A DNA stretch of 64,000 nucleotides from Pigmentiphaga aceris (GTDB taxonomy: Bacteria > Pseudomonadota > Gammaproteobacteria > Burkholderiales > Burkholderiaceae_B): NCBI RefSeq assembly GCF_008119665.1, contig NZ_CP043046.1, positions 5,642,001 to 5,706,000 of the forward strand, in the 5' to 3' direction. Position 1 is the stretch's first letter, and every line of letters starts with the position of its first letter. Both the position numbers and the translations under genes were made by a program. Below are positions 25,377 to 34,287 of this stretch, one piece after another. The notes under the pieces were generated by a model, which saw nothing but the letters and a program-made list of their open reading frames with translations, was not told where the DNA came from and made no database searches.

Positions 25377-26270
25377 CTATGGCGTGATACCGGCTTCTGC
25401 GAATAACCAAGCCCGAAATTGCATGACATTGGGCAGGCGTCGATCGACCGTTCGATAAGACAGAAAATGCGTTTCGCGCAGCACGGGTGTGTAAGTTCCG
25501 GCGCATGGGATAACCAGGGTGCCGCGTTGCAATTCCTGCTCGGCAAGACGGGTACTTTCCAAGGCCACCCCCAAGCCATCGACGGCGGCTGCAATGGCCA
25601 GTGATGCGCGGTCGAACGACGGCCGGCTGCGCCGTGATGGCCGCTCGGCCCCGTTCAACGCAAGCCAGTCGCGCCAGCGCACCGGGTTCAGCCGCGAGTC
25701 GATCAACACCGATTGTGCAAGCATCGCCATGTCGGGCACCTGGTTCTGCCATGCAGGCGCACACAAGGGGGCGATTTCTTCCTGGCCCAAGGCTTCGGTG
25801 GTCACGCCTTGGCTGCGCAAGGGGTTGCCATAGGCAATGGAAATGTCGACCTCAGGATGACGCAGCAAATCGATCGGTTCAGCCGCTGAAGACATCGACA
25901 GATCAATGTCGGGGTGGCTTGCCATGAAACGTGGCAAGCGCGGACCCAGCCACTGCGTGGCGAAGCTGGGCGAACTGTGCACGGCAAGCGTGCGGGCACT
26001 GCTGACGGGCCGCAGATCGGCACAGGCGCTTTCGATGGCATCGAAGGCATCGAACAGTTGCCCAGCCAGGCGCATGCCATCTGCGGTCAGCGCCACGCCA
26101 CGGTTGCGGCGCAAAAACAGCGGCAAGCCGAAGTAGTCTTCCAGGCCACGAATCTGATGGCTGATCGCCGACGGCGTCAGGTGCAATTCGTCTGCGGCCA
26201 ATGCAAAACTCTCCAGTCGGGCTGCTGCCTCGAATGCACGCAGAGCGAAAAAGCTGGGGAGTTTGCGCAT
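25377..26270 (-). CDS. LysR-family regulator, GcvA-like
   Basis: 297 residues. N-terminal HTH FFALRAFEAAARLESFALAA and LTPSAISHQIRGLEDYFG is characteristic of the GcvA/AmpR branch. The effector domain has LAVHSSPSFATQWLGPRLPR and VDGLGVALESTRLAEQEL. Divergent from the class II aldolase gene with an operator-like repeat between them, so local regulation of the aldolase is likely. Confidence 0.9.
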   Translation of the reverse strand: MRKLPSFFALRAFEAAARLESFALAADELHLTPSAISHQIRGLEDYFGLPLFLRRNRGVALTADGMRLAGQLFDAFDAIESACADLRPVSSARTLAVHSSPSFATQWLGPRLPRFMASHPDIDLSMSSAAEPIDLLRHPEVDISIAYGNPLRSQGVTTEALGQEEIAPLCAPAWQNQVPDMAMLAQSVLIDSRLNPVRWRDWLALNGAERPSRRSRPSFDRASLAIAAAVDGLGVALESTRLAEQELQRGTLVIPCAGTYTPVLRETHFLSYRTVDRRLPNVMQFRAWLFAEAGITP

Positions 26271-26399
26271 GCTGGAATTCCGGCGAGACAGGCGGCATCA
26301 ACGAACAGACAAGGCCGAACACGGCCAACCACATACATCGATCCGCATCGACAAACACGCTGCGGACGTGAGCCAGCCCCGCGTCTCAGATGAATTCAA

Positions 26400-26415
26400 T
26401 TCACTCTATTGTGAA
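26400..26415. promoter_or_regulatory. Inverted repeat, candidate LysR operator
   Basis: TTCAC-TCTATT-GTGAA, perfect 5-bp arms, sits in the AT-rich middle of the 215-base gap between the GcvA-like regulator and the aldolase gene, 71 bases before the aldolase ATG. It is the only clear symmetrical element there. Confidence 0.45.
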
Positions 26416-26485
26416 GACTCGTCGCTTGTCAACGCAGTGCACGGCTCCGATGATGACTGCATAAAAACAGTCCCCGGAGATCACC

Positions 26486-27355
26486 ATGCTCGACACCCTT
26501 GACCGCCCCGCCACGCAGCCAAACCCTTTGCTGGAAACGGCCACGCCCGACGGCAAGCCGCGTGTGTCCATCTATCAGCCGGAACAGGCAGGGTTGATCT
26601 TTCCCGACATCCCCAGCTTTGCCACGCATGCAGAAGAACGCCTGTATCGGCAAAAACATCTGGTGGCGGCCTGTCGTGCGTTTGCCCAGCATGGCCTGGA
26701 TTACGGCTTCGCCGGCCACCTGACCGTGCGCGATCCAGAGCATCCACATCTGTACTGGACCAACCCCATGGCAGTCCATTTCTCACAGGTGAAGCTGTCC
26801 AACCTGATCCTGGCCGATCACGATGGCCGGGTCGTCGAAGGCAAATACGCCATCAACCGTGCAGGTTTTGTATTGCATGCGGCTGTACACGAAGAGCACC
26901 CGGATATCGTCGCCATGTGCCATGCGCACACGGTCTACGGTACTGCGTGGGCATCTACCGGCAGGCCTTTGCCGCCAGTGTCGCAAGACGCGGCCGTGTT
27001 CTTTGAAGACCACGTGGTCATCACCGCCGAAGCGGGTGCAGTGGCGGTCGAAACCAAGGCAGGTCATTCGGTGGCAAGCGCCTTTGGCAAGAACCGCGCG
27101 GCCATTCACCAGAACCACGGGCTGTTGACGGCCAGCCGCCACAGCATCGATGAAGCCGCGTTCTGGTTCATTGCGTTGGAGCGCTGCTGCCAGGTGCAGT
27201 TGCTGATCGAGGCGAGTGGCATTACCCCGCAACTGGTGCCGCCCGAGCGCGCTCGCTACAGCCGTGAAAACGTCGGCAACGAGTTCATCGGCTGGCTGCA
27301 TTTCCAGCCGATCTATGACCAACTGGTGGCTACGCAGCCGGATATGTTCGACTGA
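26486..27355 (+). CDS. Class II aldolase/adducin-family protein
   Basis: 289 residues with GGAG before ATG 26486. The AraD-type fold is visible in AGHLTVRDP (near 76-84), the zinc-binding pair His146 and His148 in MCHAHTVYG, and HQNHGLL near 208-214. Members cleave or epimerise sugar phosphates, or act on small hydroxy acids. It resembles the decarboxylase/aldolase group whose substrates are poorly known. Single gene followed by a strong terminator; probably controlled by the divergent LysR gene. Confidence 0.88.
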   Translation: MLDTLDRPATQPNPLLETATPDGKPRVSIYQPEQAGLIFPDIPSFATHAEERLYRQKHLVAACRAFAQHGLDYGFAGHLTVRDPEHPHLYWTNPMAVHFSQVKLSNLILADHDGRVVEGKYAINRAGFVLHAAVHEEHPDIVAMCHAHTVYGTAWASTGRPLPPVSQDAAVFFEDHVVITAEAGAVAVETKAGHSVASAFGKNRAAIHQNHGLLTASRHSIDEAAFWFIALERCCQVQLLIEASGITPQLVPPERARYSRENVGNEFIGWLHFQPIYDQLVATQPDMFD

Positions 27356-27433
27356 CTATGAGAGCCGTACATAGTCCTGGTTCTGCCATTTGATCTGGCG
27401 GCGCGTACCGACTACCGGCACCCACGACAATCG

Positions 27434-27475
27434 CCCCGAGCGTCGGACAACGGTCCTGACACTCGGGGCGTTTTT
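27434..27475 (+). terminator. Rho-independent terminator after the aldolase gene
   Basis: CCCCGAG and CTCGGGG arms with inner pairing (GTC/GAC, GAC/GTC) followed by CG and five T residues at 27471-27475. A good intrinsic terminator on the plus strand, about 80 bases beyond the aldolase stop. It also faces the convergent hemerythrin gene. Confidence 0.85.
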
Positions 27476-27524
27476 GTTCCAGCAAGGGCTATCGGCTACA
27501 CGCCAACAAACCGGGCATCAGCTA

Positions 27525-28001
27525 TCAGGCCATGGCCTCGCTCATCAGCGCTTCCTTGCGTTCAACCATCATGGCACCGACCTCTTGCAGGTCAATCTTT
27601 TTGCGGATCACCTTCGGGAACAAGTCTTCCTCTTCTTCCTTCACGTGGTGCTCGATGTACTCAGCCAGGACCGTGAACTTGGCGTCGTACAAGTCATCGC
27701 CCGGCTTCATGCTTTCCAGCTCGGCGATCAGGTTCTTGGCACCAGCGTGTTCGACCACCGCTTCGTCAACCATGTCGCCAAATGCCTCGTGGTTGGCTTC
27801 CTGCAAAGCCGGGTAAAGCAATTCTTCCTCGATCTGCGTATGCACGGTGAGCTCCATACAGGCCTCACGCACGATGGCTTCCTTGCGTGTGTCGTCCTTG
27901 ACGGATTCGAACTCGCGGAACAGCTTTTTCACTTTACGGTGATCGTCCAGCAGCAGGCTGAGGCAAGTTTTCTGGGCAGCGGGGATCGTGGCTTTGTTCA
28001 T
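27525..28001 (-). CDS. Hemerythrin HHE-domain protein
   Basis: 158 residues from ATG 28001 (AGGAA upstream). His/Glu ligands of a di-iron four-helix bundle: His21 in DDHRKV, His54 with Glu58 in HTQIEEE, His85 in VEHAGA, and His118/119 in EHHVKEEEEDLFP. Members bind oxygen, NO or iron, or serve in oxidative and nitrosative stress. The C-terminus is Met/Glu-rich. Standalone. A specific role cannot be read from the sequence. Confidence 0.9.
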   Translation of the reverse strand: MNKATIPAAQKTCLSLLLDDHRKVKKLFREFESVKDDTRKEAIVREACMELTVHTQIEEELLYPALQEANHEAFGDMVDEAVVEHAGAKNLIAELESMKPGDDLYDAKFTVLAEYIEHHVKEEEEDLFPKVIRKKIDLQEVGAMMVERKEALMSEAMA

Positions 28002-28285
28002 GATGAATTCCTGTTGAGCTGAATATTGAACTGACGATGGCGGCGGCAACCCGGCCGCGCGATCAAGGGTTGAGCAGGGTGAGCCGCACACCCACATGAC
28101 TGGCAGCCAAGCACGAGCCGTGCCTATCTTCGACAATGCGGGCAATGACGGACTACCGCCCTGGCACCACGGCAATCGGTACATAGGCCGTTGCAAGCCA
28201 AGCCCCCGACAAATCAACTCATCCTGGGAAACCCCTTAGCAAAACTTCTTTGACAGGGGATCCCACGACATCCAAACTTCGCAAA

Positions 28286-29002
28286 ATGGAATTCCGAATG
28301 CAGAATTCGAAAATGAACGATATCAAATCCAACCCGCTGTACATCGATCAGGTCTACGAACACCTGCTCAACGCCATTGCCCACGGGGTACTTGCCCCCG
28401 GATCACGCATTCGGCAGAGCGCCTTGTCGACCAGCCTGGGCGTGTCACGTCAGCCGGTCAGCCATGCCTTGCAGATGCTGAAAAAACAGGGGCTGGTACG
28501 CGATACCGGCAGGCAAGGCCTGGAAGTCAGCCCCATCGATCCGCACCACGTCTTGCAGCTGTACCAGGCACGTCAGTCACTCGAAGCGCTGGCCGCCACG
28601 CTGGCAGCCGAACGCGCTGCCAACGGTCTGGCTACTGCCGACGAACGCAAGACCTTGTCCGATGCGCTGGAAAGCGGTCGTGCACTGGCCTTGCAGGCCA
28701 CCGACCTTGCCGGCCTGGTGCAGGCCGACGCGAGTTTCCATGTGGCGATGTATCGCTTCTCGGCCAACCCGGTCATTGGCGAAATGCTGAAGGACCAATG
28801 GCCGCACCTGACTCGCGCCATGGTCGGTGTGCTGGATGAACCCGGCGTGCCGCAGCGCGCCTGGGACGAGCACGTTCGCATCACCGCCACCGTGCTGGCC
28901 GGTGACGCAAAGACCGCCAACAGATTGATGCACGAGCATTTGCAGCGTGCCGGTGCCGATCTGTTTGCACGTCTGACCAAAAGAATTTCTCTCGCGGCCT
29001 GA
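28286..29002 (+). CDS. GntR-family (FCD) transcriptional regulator
   Basis: About 238 residues. ATGs at 28286, 28298 and 28313 are all possible and none has a clear Shine-Dalgarno. Winged HTH: VYEHLLNAIAHGVLAPGSRI and TSLGVSRQPVSHALQMLKKQ. The C-terminal FCD helical domain binds a carboxylic-acid ligand, with DASFHVAMYRF and HVRITATVLAGD supplying His/Asp metal ligands. It precedes the dioxygenase and TRAP binding-protein genes and likely controls them. Confidence 0.87.
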   Translation: MEFRMQNSKMNDIKSNPLYIDQVYEHLLNAIAHGVLAPGSRIRQSALSTSLGVSRQPVSHALQMLKKQGLVRDTGRQGLEVSPIDPHHVLQLYQARQSLEALAATLAAERAANGLATADERKTLSDALESGRALALQATDLAGLVQADASFHVAMYRFSANPVIGEMLKDQWPHLTRAMVGVLDEPGVPQRAWDEHVRITATVLAGDAKTANRLMHEHLQRAGADLFARLTKRISLAA

Positions 29003-29064
29003 GATGCAGTTGACGCGGTGGGCCGCGCATTTCTCATAGATCGTCAACGAATACGGAGACAGGC

Positions 29065-29859
29065 ATGAAACTCACCCCGCAACAGCTCAAAGACTTCGAC
29101 GAACTTGGCTATATCTTCCTGCCCGACTGTTTCCCGAAGGAAGAAGTCGCCGCCTTGCGCCAGGCATCCGCCGATATCTTTTCGCAGCAACGCGAGGAAA
29201 TCTGGCGTGAAAAAAGCGGCGTGCCACGCACCGCATTCGCTTGCCACACCTACAACGAAGCCTGCCGTCTGGCTGCTTCCGACGCACGGCTGATCGATCC
29301 GCTTGAGCAGCTGTTCGGTGAACAGCTCTACATCCACCAGTTCAAGATCAATGCCAAGGCTGCCTTCACCGGCGACGTCTGGCAATGGCACCAGGACTTC
29401 CCCACCTGGCAGAAAGACGACGGCATGCCCGAGGCGCGCGCGATGAACATCGCCGTGTTCCTGGACGACGTGATGCCCATCAACGGCCCGCTGATGCTGG
29501 TGCCGCGCAGCCACAAGACAGGTGCCCTGCCCTCGTCGCACGACACGCAGACCACCGCCTACCCGCTCTGGACGCTGGACAACGACACGGTGGCAAAACT
29601 GGTGGAACAGAACGGCATCGTGGCCCCCACCGGCAAGGCTGGTGGCGTGCTGATGTTCCATGCAAACCTGGTGCACGGTTCGGCCGGCAACATCACACCC
29701 TTCCCGCGCAAGATCGTCTACCTGACCTTGTCAGCCGTATCGAACGCGATCACCAAGCCGACCCGCCCGGAGTTCATCGCACACCGCGACTTCACGCCGG
29801 TTGAACGTGCGCCCGAAGGTGCGCTGGCCGAACTTGCACAGCAACACGCCACGGCCTGA
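29065..29859 (+). CDS. Phytanoyl-CoA dioxygenase-family Fe(II)/2-oxoglutarate enzyme
   Basis: 264 residues with GGAGA before ATG 29065. Facial triad: His109 and Asp111 in WQWHQDFPTW and His204 in LVHGSAGN; Arg215 in PRKIVYL would bind 2-oxoglutarate. The layout resembles ectoine and proline hydroxylases of the PhyH family. It hydroxylates a small molecule in the cytoplasm, perhaps the compound brought in by the TRAP-type proteins encoded next. The substrate is not identified. Confidence 0.88.
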   Translation: MKLTPQQLKDFDELGYIFLPDCFPKEEVAALRQASADIFSQQREEIWREKSGVPRTAFACHTYNEACRLAASDARLIDPLEQLFGEQLYIHQFKINAKAAFTGDVWQWHQDFPTWQKDDGMPEARAMNIAVFLDDVMPINGPLMLVPRSHKTGALPSSHDTQTTAYPLWTLDNDTVAKLVEQNGIVAPTGKAGGVLMFHANLVHGSAGNITPFPRKIVYLTLSAVSNAITKPTRPEFIAHRDFTPVERAPEGALAELAQQHATA

Positions 29860-29905
29860 ATTCGCCCGGAATCTGCCTGTTGCCGGCCGGCCAATTTGGC
29901 CTTAG

Positions 29906-29957
29906 CTTGTCTGCAGCGCTTTTCTGCAATGCTTGTCCGCAGTACTTGTCTGCAATA
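29906..29957. repeat. Four degenerate 13-bp tandem repeats
   Basis: Units CTTGTCTGCAGCG, CTTTTCTGCAATG, CTTGTCCGCAGTA and CTTGTCTGCAATA follow one another without spacers in the 428-base gap between the dioxygenase and TRAP binding-protein genes, ending directly at a hairpin. Not coding. Origin is probably slippage; a regulatory role is possible. Confidence 0.8.
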
Positions 29958-29983
29958 AAAGGCCGGGCACCGCGCCCGCCTTT
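29958..29983 (+). terminator. Hairpin, candidate terminator after the dioxygenase gene
   Basis: Arms AAAGGCCGGGC and GCCCGCCTTT pair with one bulged C, and the 3' arm ends in TTT. It is about 100 bases after the dioxygenase stop and immediately follows the 13-bp repeat array. The short T run makes it a moderate candidate. Confidence 0.5.
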
Positions 29984-30150
29984 GCCCTGCACGCCTGGTG
30001 CCGGCAACCCCGGCCCGACGTTTCATCCGGCAGCACACCCCGCTGCCGACGCGGCCTGATGCGACGCGCCCACGTCGCACTGGCCGGCTAGACGTTCGCA
30101 CATTGCCCTTGCGGCACGCCGACTCACGTATCGGCGGCCCGCGCGATTTT

Positions 30151-30192
30151 GCACGTTCCTGACCGCACGTTCCTGATTGCAAGTTCCTGACC
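30151..30192. repeat. Three 14-bp tandem repeats
   Basis: Units GCACGTTCCTGACC, GCACGTTCCTGATT and GCAAGTTCCTGACC lie head-to-tail about 95 bases upstream of the first TRAP binding-protein gene. Possibly binding sites for a regulator such as the nearby GntR protein, or simple slippage. The remaining part of this gap shows no gene. Confidence 0.8.
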
Positions 30193-30287
30193 GCCACGCT
30201 CATAGCCACATTCGTCGCTACGTGCCTGGCTGCACGCCCCCCACGCAGTACGACCCATAACTATTCCAAGCACGCCAGGAGACCAGC

Positions 30288-31307
30288 ATGTCCATGACAC
30301 GACGCGCCTTGCTGAAGGCCTCGTTGACCGCTTCAGCAGCTACCCTGCTTACCGGCCGCGCCGGCTTTGCCATCGCGCAAGACAGAAAGTTCACCTACAA
30401 GTGCGCGATGAACACCCCGATGACGCACACCATCTACATTCGTCTGGCCGAAGCGGTGGAGCGCATCAAGACCCAGACCGATGGCAAGGTCATCATCAAC
30501 CTCTTCCCCAGCAGTCAGCTCGGCTCAGACACGGACGTGCTGGGCCAGGTGCGTGCAGGCGCGCTGGAAACCGTGATCATGCCGGGGGTGGTGCTGGCCA
30601 ACCTGGTGCCGCTGGCCTCGCTCAACAGCGTCGGCTTTGCGTTCAAGGACTACCCGGCCGTGTGGAAGGCCATGGACGGCGGCCTTGGCAATCACATCCG
30701 CAGCCAGATCTCGAAGACCAATCTGGTGGTGCAGGAAAAGATCTGGGACAACGGTTTCCGTCACCTCACTGGTTGGCAACCCGTCAATTCGCCGGCTGAC
30801 CTGGTCGGGAAAAAAGTCCGTGTTCCGGTCAGCCCGGTACTGCTGTCGATGTTCAAAGCGCTGGGTGCCGCGCCGGCGCCGATCAACTTCAACGAGCTGT
30901 ACAGCGCGCTGCAGACGCACGTGATCGATGCGCAGGAAAATCCGCTGACCATCATCTCCACCGGCAAGCTCTACGAAGTGCAGAAGTTCTGTGCGATGAC
31001 CAGCCACGTGTGGGATGGCTACTGGTTCATGTCGAACAAGAAGTCCTGGGAAGCCTTGCCCGCCCCCTGGCGCACCATTGTCGAAAGCAACCTGGCGGAA
31101 TCGGCTGTCGCCCAGCGGGCCGACAGCGAAAAACTCAACGAGACCTTGAAGCAGGAACTCGGTGCCAAGGGGCTGACCTTCAGCACGCCAGACACCGCCC
31201 CCTTCCGCGACGCGCTGCGCAAGAGCGGCTACTACAGCGAGTGGCAGAAAAAGTTCGGCGACGAAGCCTGGGGACATCTGGAGGCGGCGGTCGGCAAACT
31301 TGCGTGA
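30288..31307 (+). CDS. TRAP transporter substrate-binding protein, DctP family (copy 1)
   Basis: 339 residues. A twin-arginine signal starts TRRALLKAS and ends near AGFAIAQ, so export is probably by the Tat route. The DctP family core is visible: INLFPSSQLGSDTDVLGQVR, GKKVRVPVSPVLLSMFKALG with the carboxylate-binding Arg, and GLTFSTPDTAPFRDALRKSG. It binds an organic acid in the periplasm. No DctQ/DctM membrane genes adjoin; a close paralogue follows. An in-frame ATG at 30294 is an alternative start. Confidence 0.9.
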   Translation: MSMTRRALLKASLTASAATLLTGRAGFAIAQDRKFTYKCAMNTPMTHTIYIRLAEAVERIKTQTDGKVIINLFPSSQLGSDTDVLGQVRAGALETVIMPGVVLANLVPLASLNSVGFAFKDYPAVWKAMDGGLGNHIRSQISKTNLVVQEKIWDNGFRHLTGWQPVNSPADLVGKKVRVPVSPVLLSMFKALGAAPAPINFNELYSALQTHVIDAQENPLTIISTGKLYEVQKFCAMTSHVWDGYWFMSNKKSWEALPAPWRTIVESNLAESAVAQRADSEKLNETLKQELGAKGLTFSTPDTAPFRDALRKSGYYSEWQKKFGDEAWGHLEAAVGKLA

Positions 31308-31433
31308 GGCCTTGGGTAAGACGTGGCGCTGGGCAAGACGGGGTGAAAAAAACGATGCGCAATTTCTTCGTTCGTGCTTTTATCCACGTGTAAACCAGCA
31401 TTAAAGACTTGAGCAAGTCAGCTTAAGCTCTGC

Positions 31434-31468
31434 GAAGGACCGGACGGCGAAACGCCCGACGGTCCTTC
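31434..31468. terminator. Long inverted repeat between the two TRAP binding-protein genes
   Basis: Arms GAAGGACCG and CGGTCCTTC with inner pairing GGCG/CGCC around AAA. It has a strong calculated look but no clean T tract follows, so it may be an attenuating or mRNA-stabilising stem rather than a classic terminator. It lies in the 405-base gap between copies 1 and 2, which otherwise holds T-rich sequence and no gene. Confidence 0.5.
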
Positions 31469-31712
31469 GGCACGTTGGTTGTTGGTTCGTTCTTTGGTCT
31501 GTGTTTTTTAGTTCGTTTTTTGTGTGTTTCTTGCCAGCTTATTTGCTGGATTCTTGTTCGTCTTTTCGTTCACCTTACGTCGCCAGACTCCGGCACGCTC
31601 CACGCGCGCCTTGTGTCGCCAATTTTGCGATCTGGTCGGTGCGCACTTGCCTCCAGGCAGCACCAGGCATGCATCCGGCCGAATCAGAAATTCGACTCTT
31701 CCGGAGATACGC

Positions 31713-32717
31713 ATGCCCATTTCCCGTCGTGCCTTGCTGCAGACGTCCGCCCTCGCCATGCTGGGCGCAGCCCATACCGCCCGCGCCCAAAGCGGCCAGT
31801 TCACCTACAAATGTGCGATGAATGTGCCGGTCACGCATCCGGTCTATCTGCGGATGGTCGAAGCAGCCGACCGCATCAAGAAACAGACCGATGGCCAGGT
31901 GGTGCTCAGTCTGTTCCCGACCAACCAGCTTGGCTCGGACACCGACATGCTTGGCCAGGTACGCGCTGGCACCCTTGAAACCGTGATCATGCCGGGGGTG
32001 GTGCTGGCCAACCTGGTGCCCATGGCCTCGCTCAACAGCATCGGGTTTGCGTTCAAGGACTATCCCACCGTATGGAAGGCGATGGATGGCGGTGTGGGCG
32101 ATCAGATCCGCGCACATATCCGCAAGACCAATCTATTGGTGCAGGACAAGGTCTGGGACAACGGCTTTCGACACATGACGTCCTGGCAGCCAGTCAGCAG
32201 TCCCGCCGACCTGACGGGCCGGCGCGTGCGCGTGCCAGTCAGCCCACTGCTTCAATCCCTGTTCAAGTCACTGGGTGCAGCCACTGCCCCGATCAATTTC
32301 AACGAGCTGTACAACGCGCTGCAGAACCGCGTGATCGATGCCCAGGAAAATCCACTGGCATTGATCTCCACCGCCAAGCTGTACGAAGTGCAGAAATACT
32401 GCGCACTGACCAGCCACGTGTGGGACGGCTACTGGTTCCTGTCGAACAGGAAAGCCTGGGAATCCATCCCCGAGGCCACCCGCAAGATCGTGGACCGGAA
32501 CCTGGCCGAGTCTGCGTTGGCGCAACGTGCCGACAACGAACAGCTCGCCTCCACCTTGCAAGCGCAGCTGACAACGCAAGGGCTTACCTTCAGCACACCA
32601 GACACCACGCCGTTTCGAGAAACGCTGCGCAAAACGGGCTTCTACGTGGACTGGAAAAGGAAATTTGGCGAAGAGGCCTGGGCGGCGCTGGAGAAGGAAG
32701 TGGGCACGCTGGTCTGA
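31713..32717 (+). CDS. TRAP transporter substrate-binding protein, DctP family (copy 2)
   Basis: 334 residues from ATG 31713 (GGAG upstream). Twin-arginine-type signal ISRRALLQTS ending ARAQ. It aligns with copy 1 almost throughout (INFNELYNALQNRVIDAQEN; SHVWDGYWFLSNRKAW), so it arose by tandem duplication and has since diverged, mainly at the ends. Same fold and presumed ligand class. No membrane subunits are encoded nearby, so it must use a distant DctQM. Confidence 0.9.
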   Translation: MPISRRALLQTSALAMLGAAHTARAQSGQFTYKCAMNVPVTHPVYLRMVEAADRIKKQTDGQVVLSLFPTNQLGSDTDMLGQVRAGTLETVIMPGVVLANLVPMASLNSIGFAFKDYPTVWKAMDGGVGDQIRAHIRKTNLLVQDKVWDNGFRHMTSWQPVSSPADLTGRRVRVPVSPLLQSLFKSLGAATAPINFNELYNALQNRVIDAQENPLALISTAKLYEVQKYCALTSHVWDGYWFLSNRKAWESIPEATRKIVDRNLAESALAQRADNEQLASTLQAQLTTQGLTFSTPDTTPFRETLRKTGFYVDWKRKFGEEAWAALEKEVGTLV

Positions 32718-32720
32718 CGC

Positions 32721-32745
32721 GCGGGGCGCGGCGCAAACGCCCCGC
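32721..32745 (+). terminator. GC-rich hairpin after TRAP copy 2
   Basis: Perfect 8-bp arms GCGGGGCG / CGCCCCGC around a 9-base loop, beginning 4 bases after the stop codon. No T tract, so a weak or factor-dependent terminator, or a 3'-end protective stem. Confidence 0.45.
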
Positions 32746-32788
32746 AAGCCGGGGCCATTACAATGCGCTCCCCTTTGCGCGTCTTGTC

Positions 32789-34150
32789 ATGTCCCCACGT
32801 CTTTCCCGCTGGCTCCCCGAGTTTCGCGCGTCCCTGGCCCTTGGCTGGCCGCTGATCCTGACCAATCTGGCGCAGCTTGCGCTCACCACCACCGACGTCT
32901 TGTTGCTGGCGCGCCTGAGTGCCGATGCACTCGCCGCAGCCACCTTGGCCACCGGCATGTACCACGTGTTGGCGATCTTCTGTCTGGGGTTGATCTCGGC
33001 CACCATTCCGCTGATCGCCACGGCGCTGGGCAAACGTCGCCACGCGATGCGAGACGTGCGCCGCACGGTCACGCAGGGCCTGTGGGCTGCCGTATTGATC
33101 TGTCTGCCGATGTGGCTGCTGATGTGGCATGCCGACGTGGTGCTGATCGCGCTGGGTCAGCGCCCCGAACTGGCCGCGCAGGCCTTCGAGTTGATGCACA
33201 CGCTGCAATGGGCCTTGCTGCCCCACCTGGGTTACCTGGTGCTGCGCTCCTTCTTGTCGGCAATGGAACAGCCACGTTGGGCATTGCTGGTGGCCGCTAT
33301 TGCAATCGTGTTCAACGCCGTGGCGGCATGGGTGCTGATCTTCGGGCACGCAGGTTTCCCGGCGCTGGGCCTGGCAGGTGCCGGCATTGCCAGCACGGCG
33401 TCGAGCACACTGATGTTCCTTGGACTGGTTGTGGTGGTGACACGCCAACACCGGTTCCGACGCTTCCACCTGTTCGGCAATCTGTTTGCGACGGATCGCG
33501 CGCGCCTCGCCGGCATCTTCAAGCTGGGTCTGCCGATTGGCGTCACCCTGGTGCTGGAAGCCCTGATCTTCTACGCCGCCGTTGTGATGATGGGGTGGAT
33601 CGGTTCCCATGCCTTGGCGGCGCATGCGATTGCCATGCAACTGATCTCGCTGTGCTTCATGGTGCCACTGGGCCTTGGCCAGGTGGCCACCGTTCGAGTG
33701 GCGCGGGCCGGCACCGATGCCGTGGCCGCACGACGCGCAGGTTGGGCTGCCTGGATGCTTGGCGTGGGTTTCATGGCGGCCAGCGCACTCGCCATGCTGA
33801 GCATCCCTAGTGTGCTGATCAGCGCCTTCCTGGACATCAACGATCCCGTCAATCTTGCGGTGGTGGCACTGGCAGTGAAGTTGCTGGCCTGCGCCGCGCT
33901 GTTCCAGATTGCCGACGGTGCGCAGGCCGTCAGCGCCGGCATGCTGCGCGGCCTGCACGACACCCGTGTGCCAATGCTGCTGGCCGCCGTGGGCTACTGG
34001 GTGCTGGGCGTACCCTTCGGTGCCTTCCTGGCCTTTGTCGTGGGACTTGGCGGCGTGGGTGTATGGCTGGGCATGGCAACCGGCCTGACGATCGTGGCGG
34101 GCCTGCTCACGCGACGCTGGGTCAAGCTGTCGCGCCTGTCGAGGGCTTGA
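32789..34150 (+). CDS. MATE-family multidrug/metabolite exporter
   Basis: 453 residues from ATG 32789 with twelve likely helices. MATE hallmarks: ALGWPLILTNLAQLALTTTD in helix 1 and the repeated second half starting LFATDRARLAGIFKLGLPIG. HDTRVPMLLAAVGYWVLGVP is the usual late-helix motif. Exports cationic drugs or metabolites using Na+ or H+. Standalone gene. Confidence 0.92.
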   Translation: MSPRLSRWLPEFRASLALGWPLILTNLAQLALTTTDVLLLARLSADALAAATLATGMYHVLAIFCLGLISATIPLIATALGKRRHAMRDVRRTVTQGLWAAVLICLPMWLLMWHADVVLIALGQRPELAAQAFELMHTLQWALLPHLGYLVLRSFLSAMEQPRWALLVAAIAIVFNAVAAWVLIFGHAGFPALGLAGAGIASTASSTLMFLGLVVVVTRQHRFRRFHLFGNLFATDRARLAGIFKLGLPIGVTLVLEALIFYAAVVMMGWIGSHALAAHAIAMQLISLCFMVPLGLGQVATVRVARAGTDAVAARRAGWAAWMLGVGFMAASALAMLSIPSVLISAFLDINDPVNLAVVALAVKLLACAALFQIADGAQAVSAGMLRGLHDTRVPMLLAAVGYWVLGVPFGAFLAFVVGLGGVGVWLGMATGLTIVAGLLTRRWVKLSRLSRA

Positions 34151-34287
34151 ATGTTGGGCCAGATGCTGGCACCGGATGTCGGCACCGAATTTTGGCAACA
34201 GGTCCCAACGCCTGATCCCACCCTCTGATTTCGGGCACGGCCCATGCTCTGGTCGCCGTCAATCACGGCGACCTTGGAGCGTGTGAC

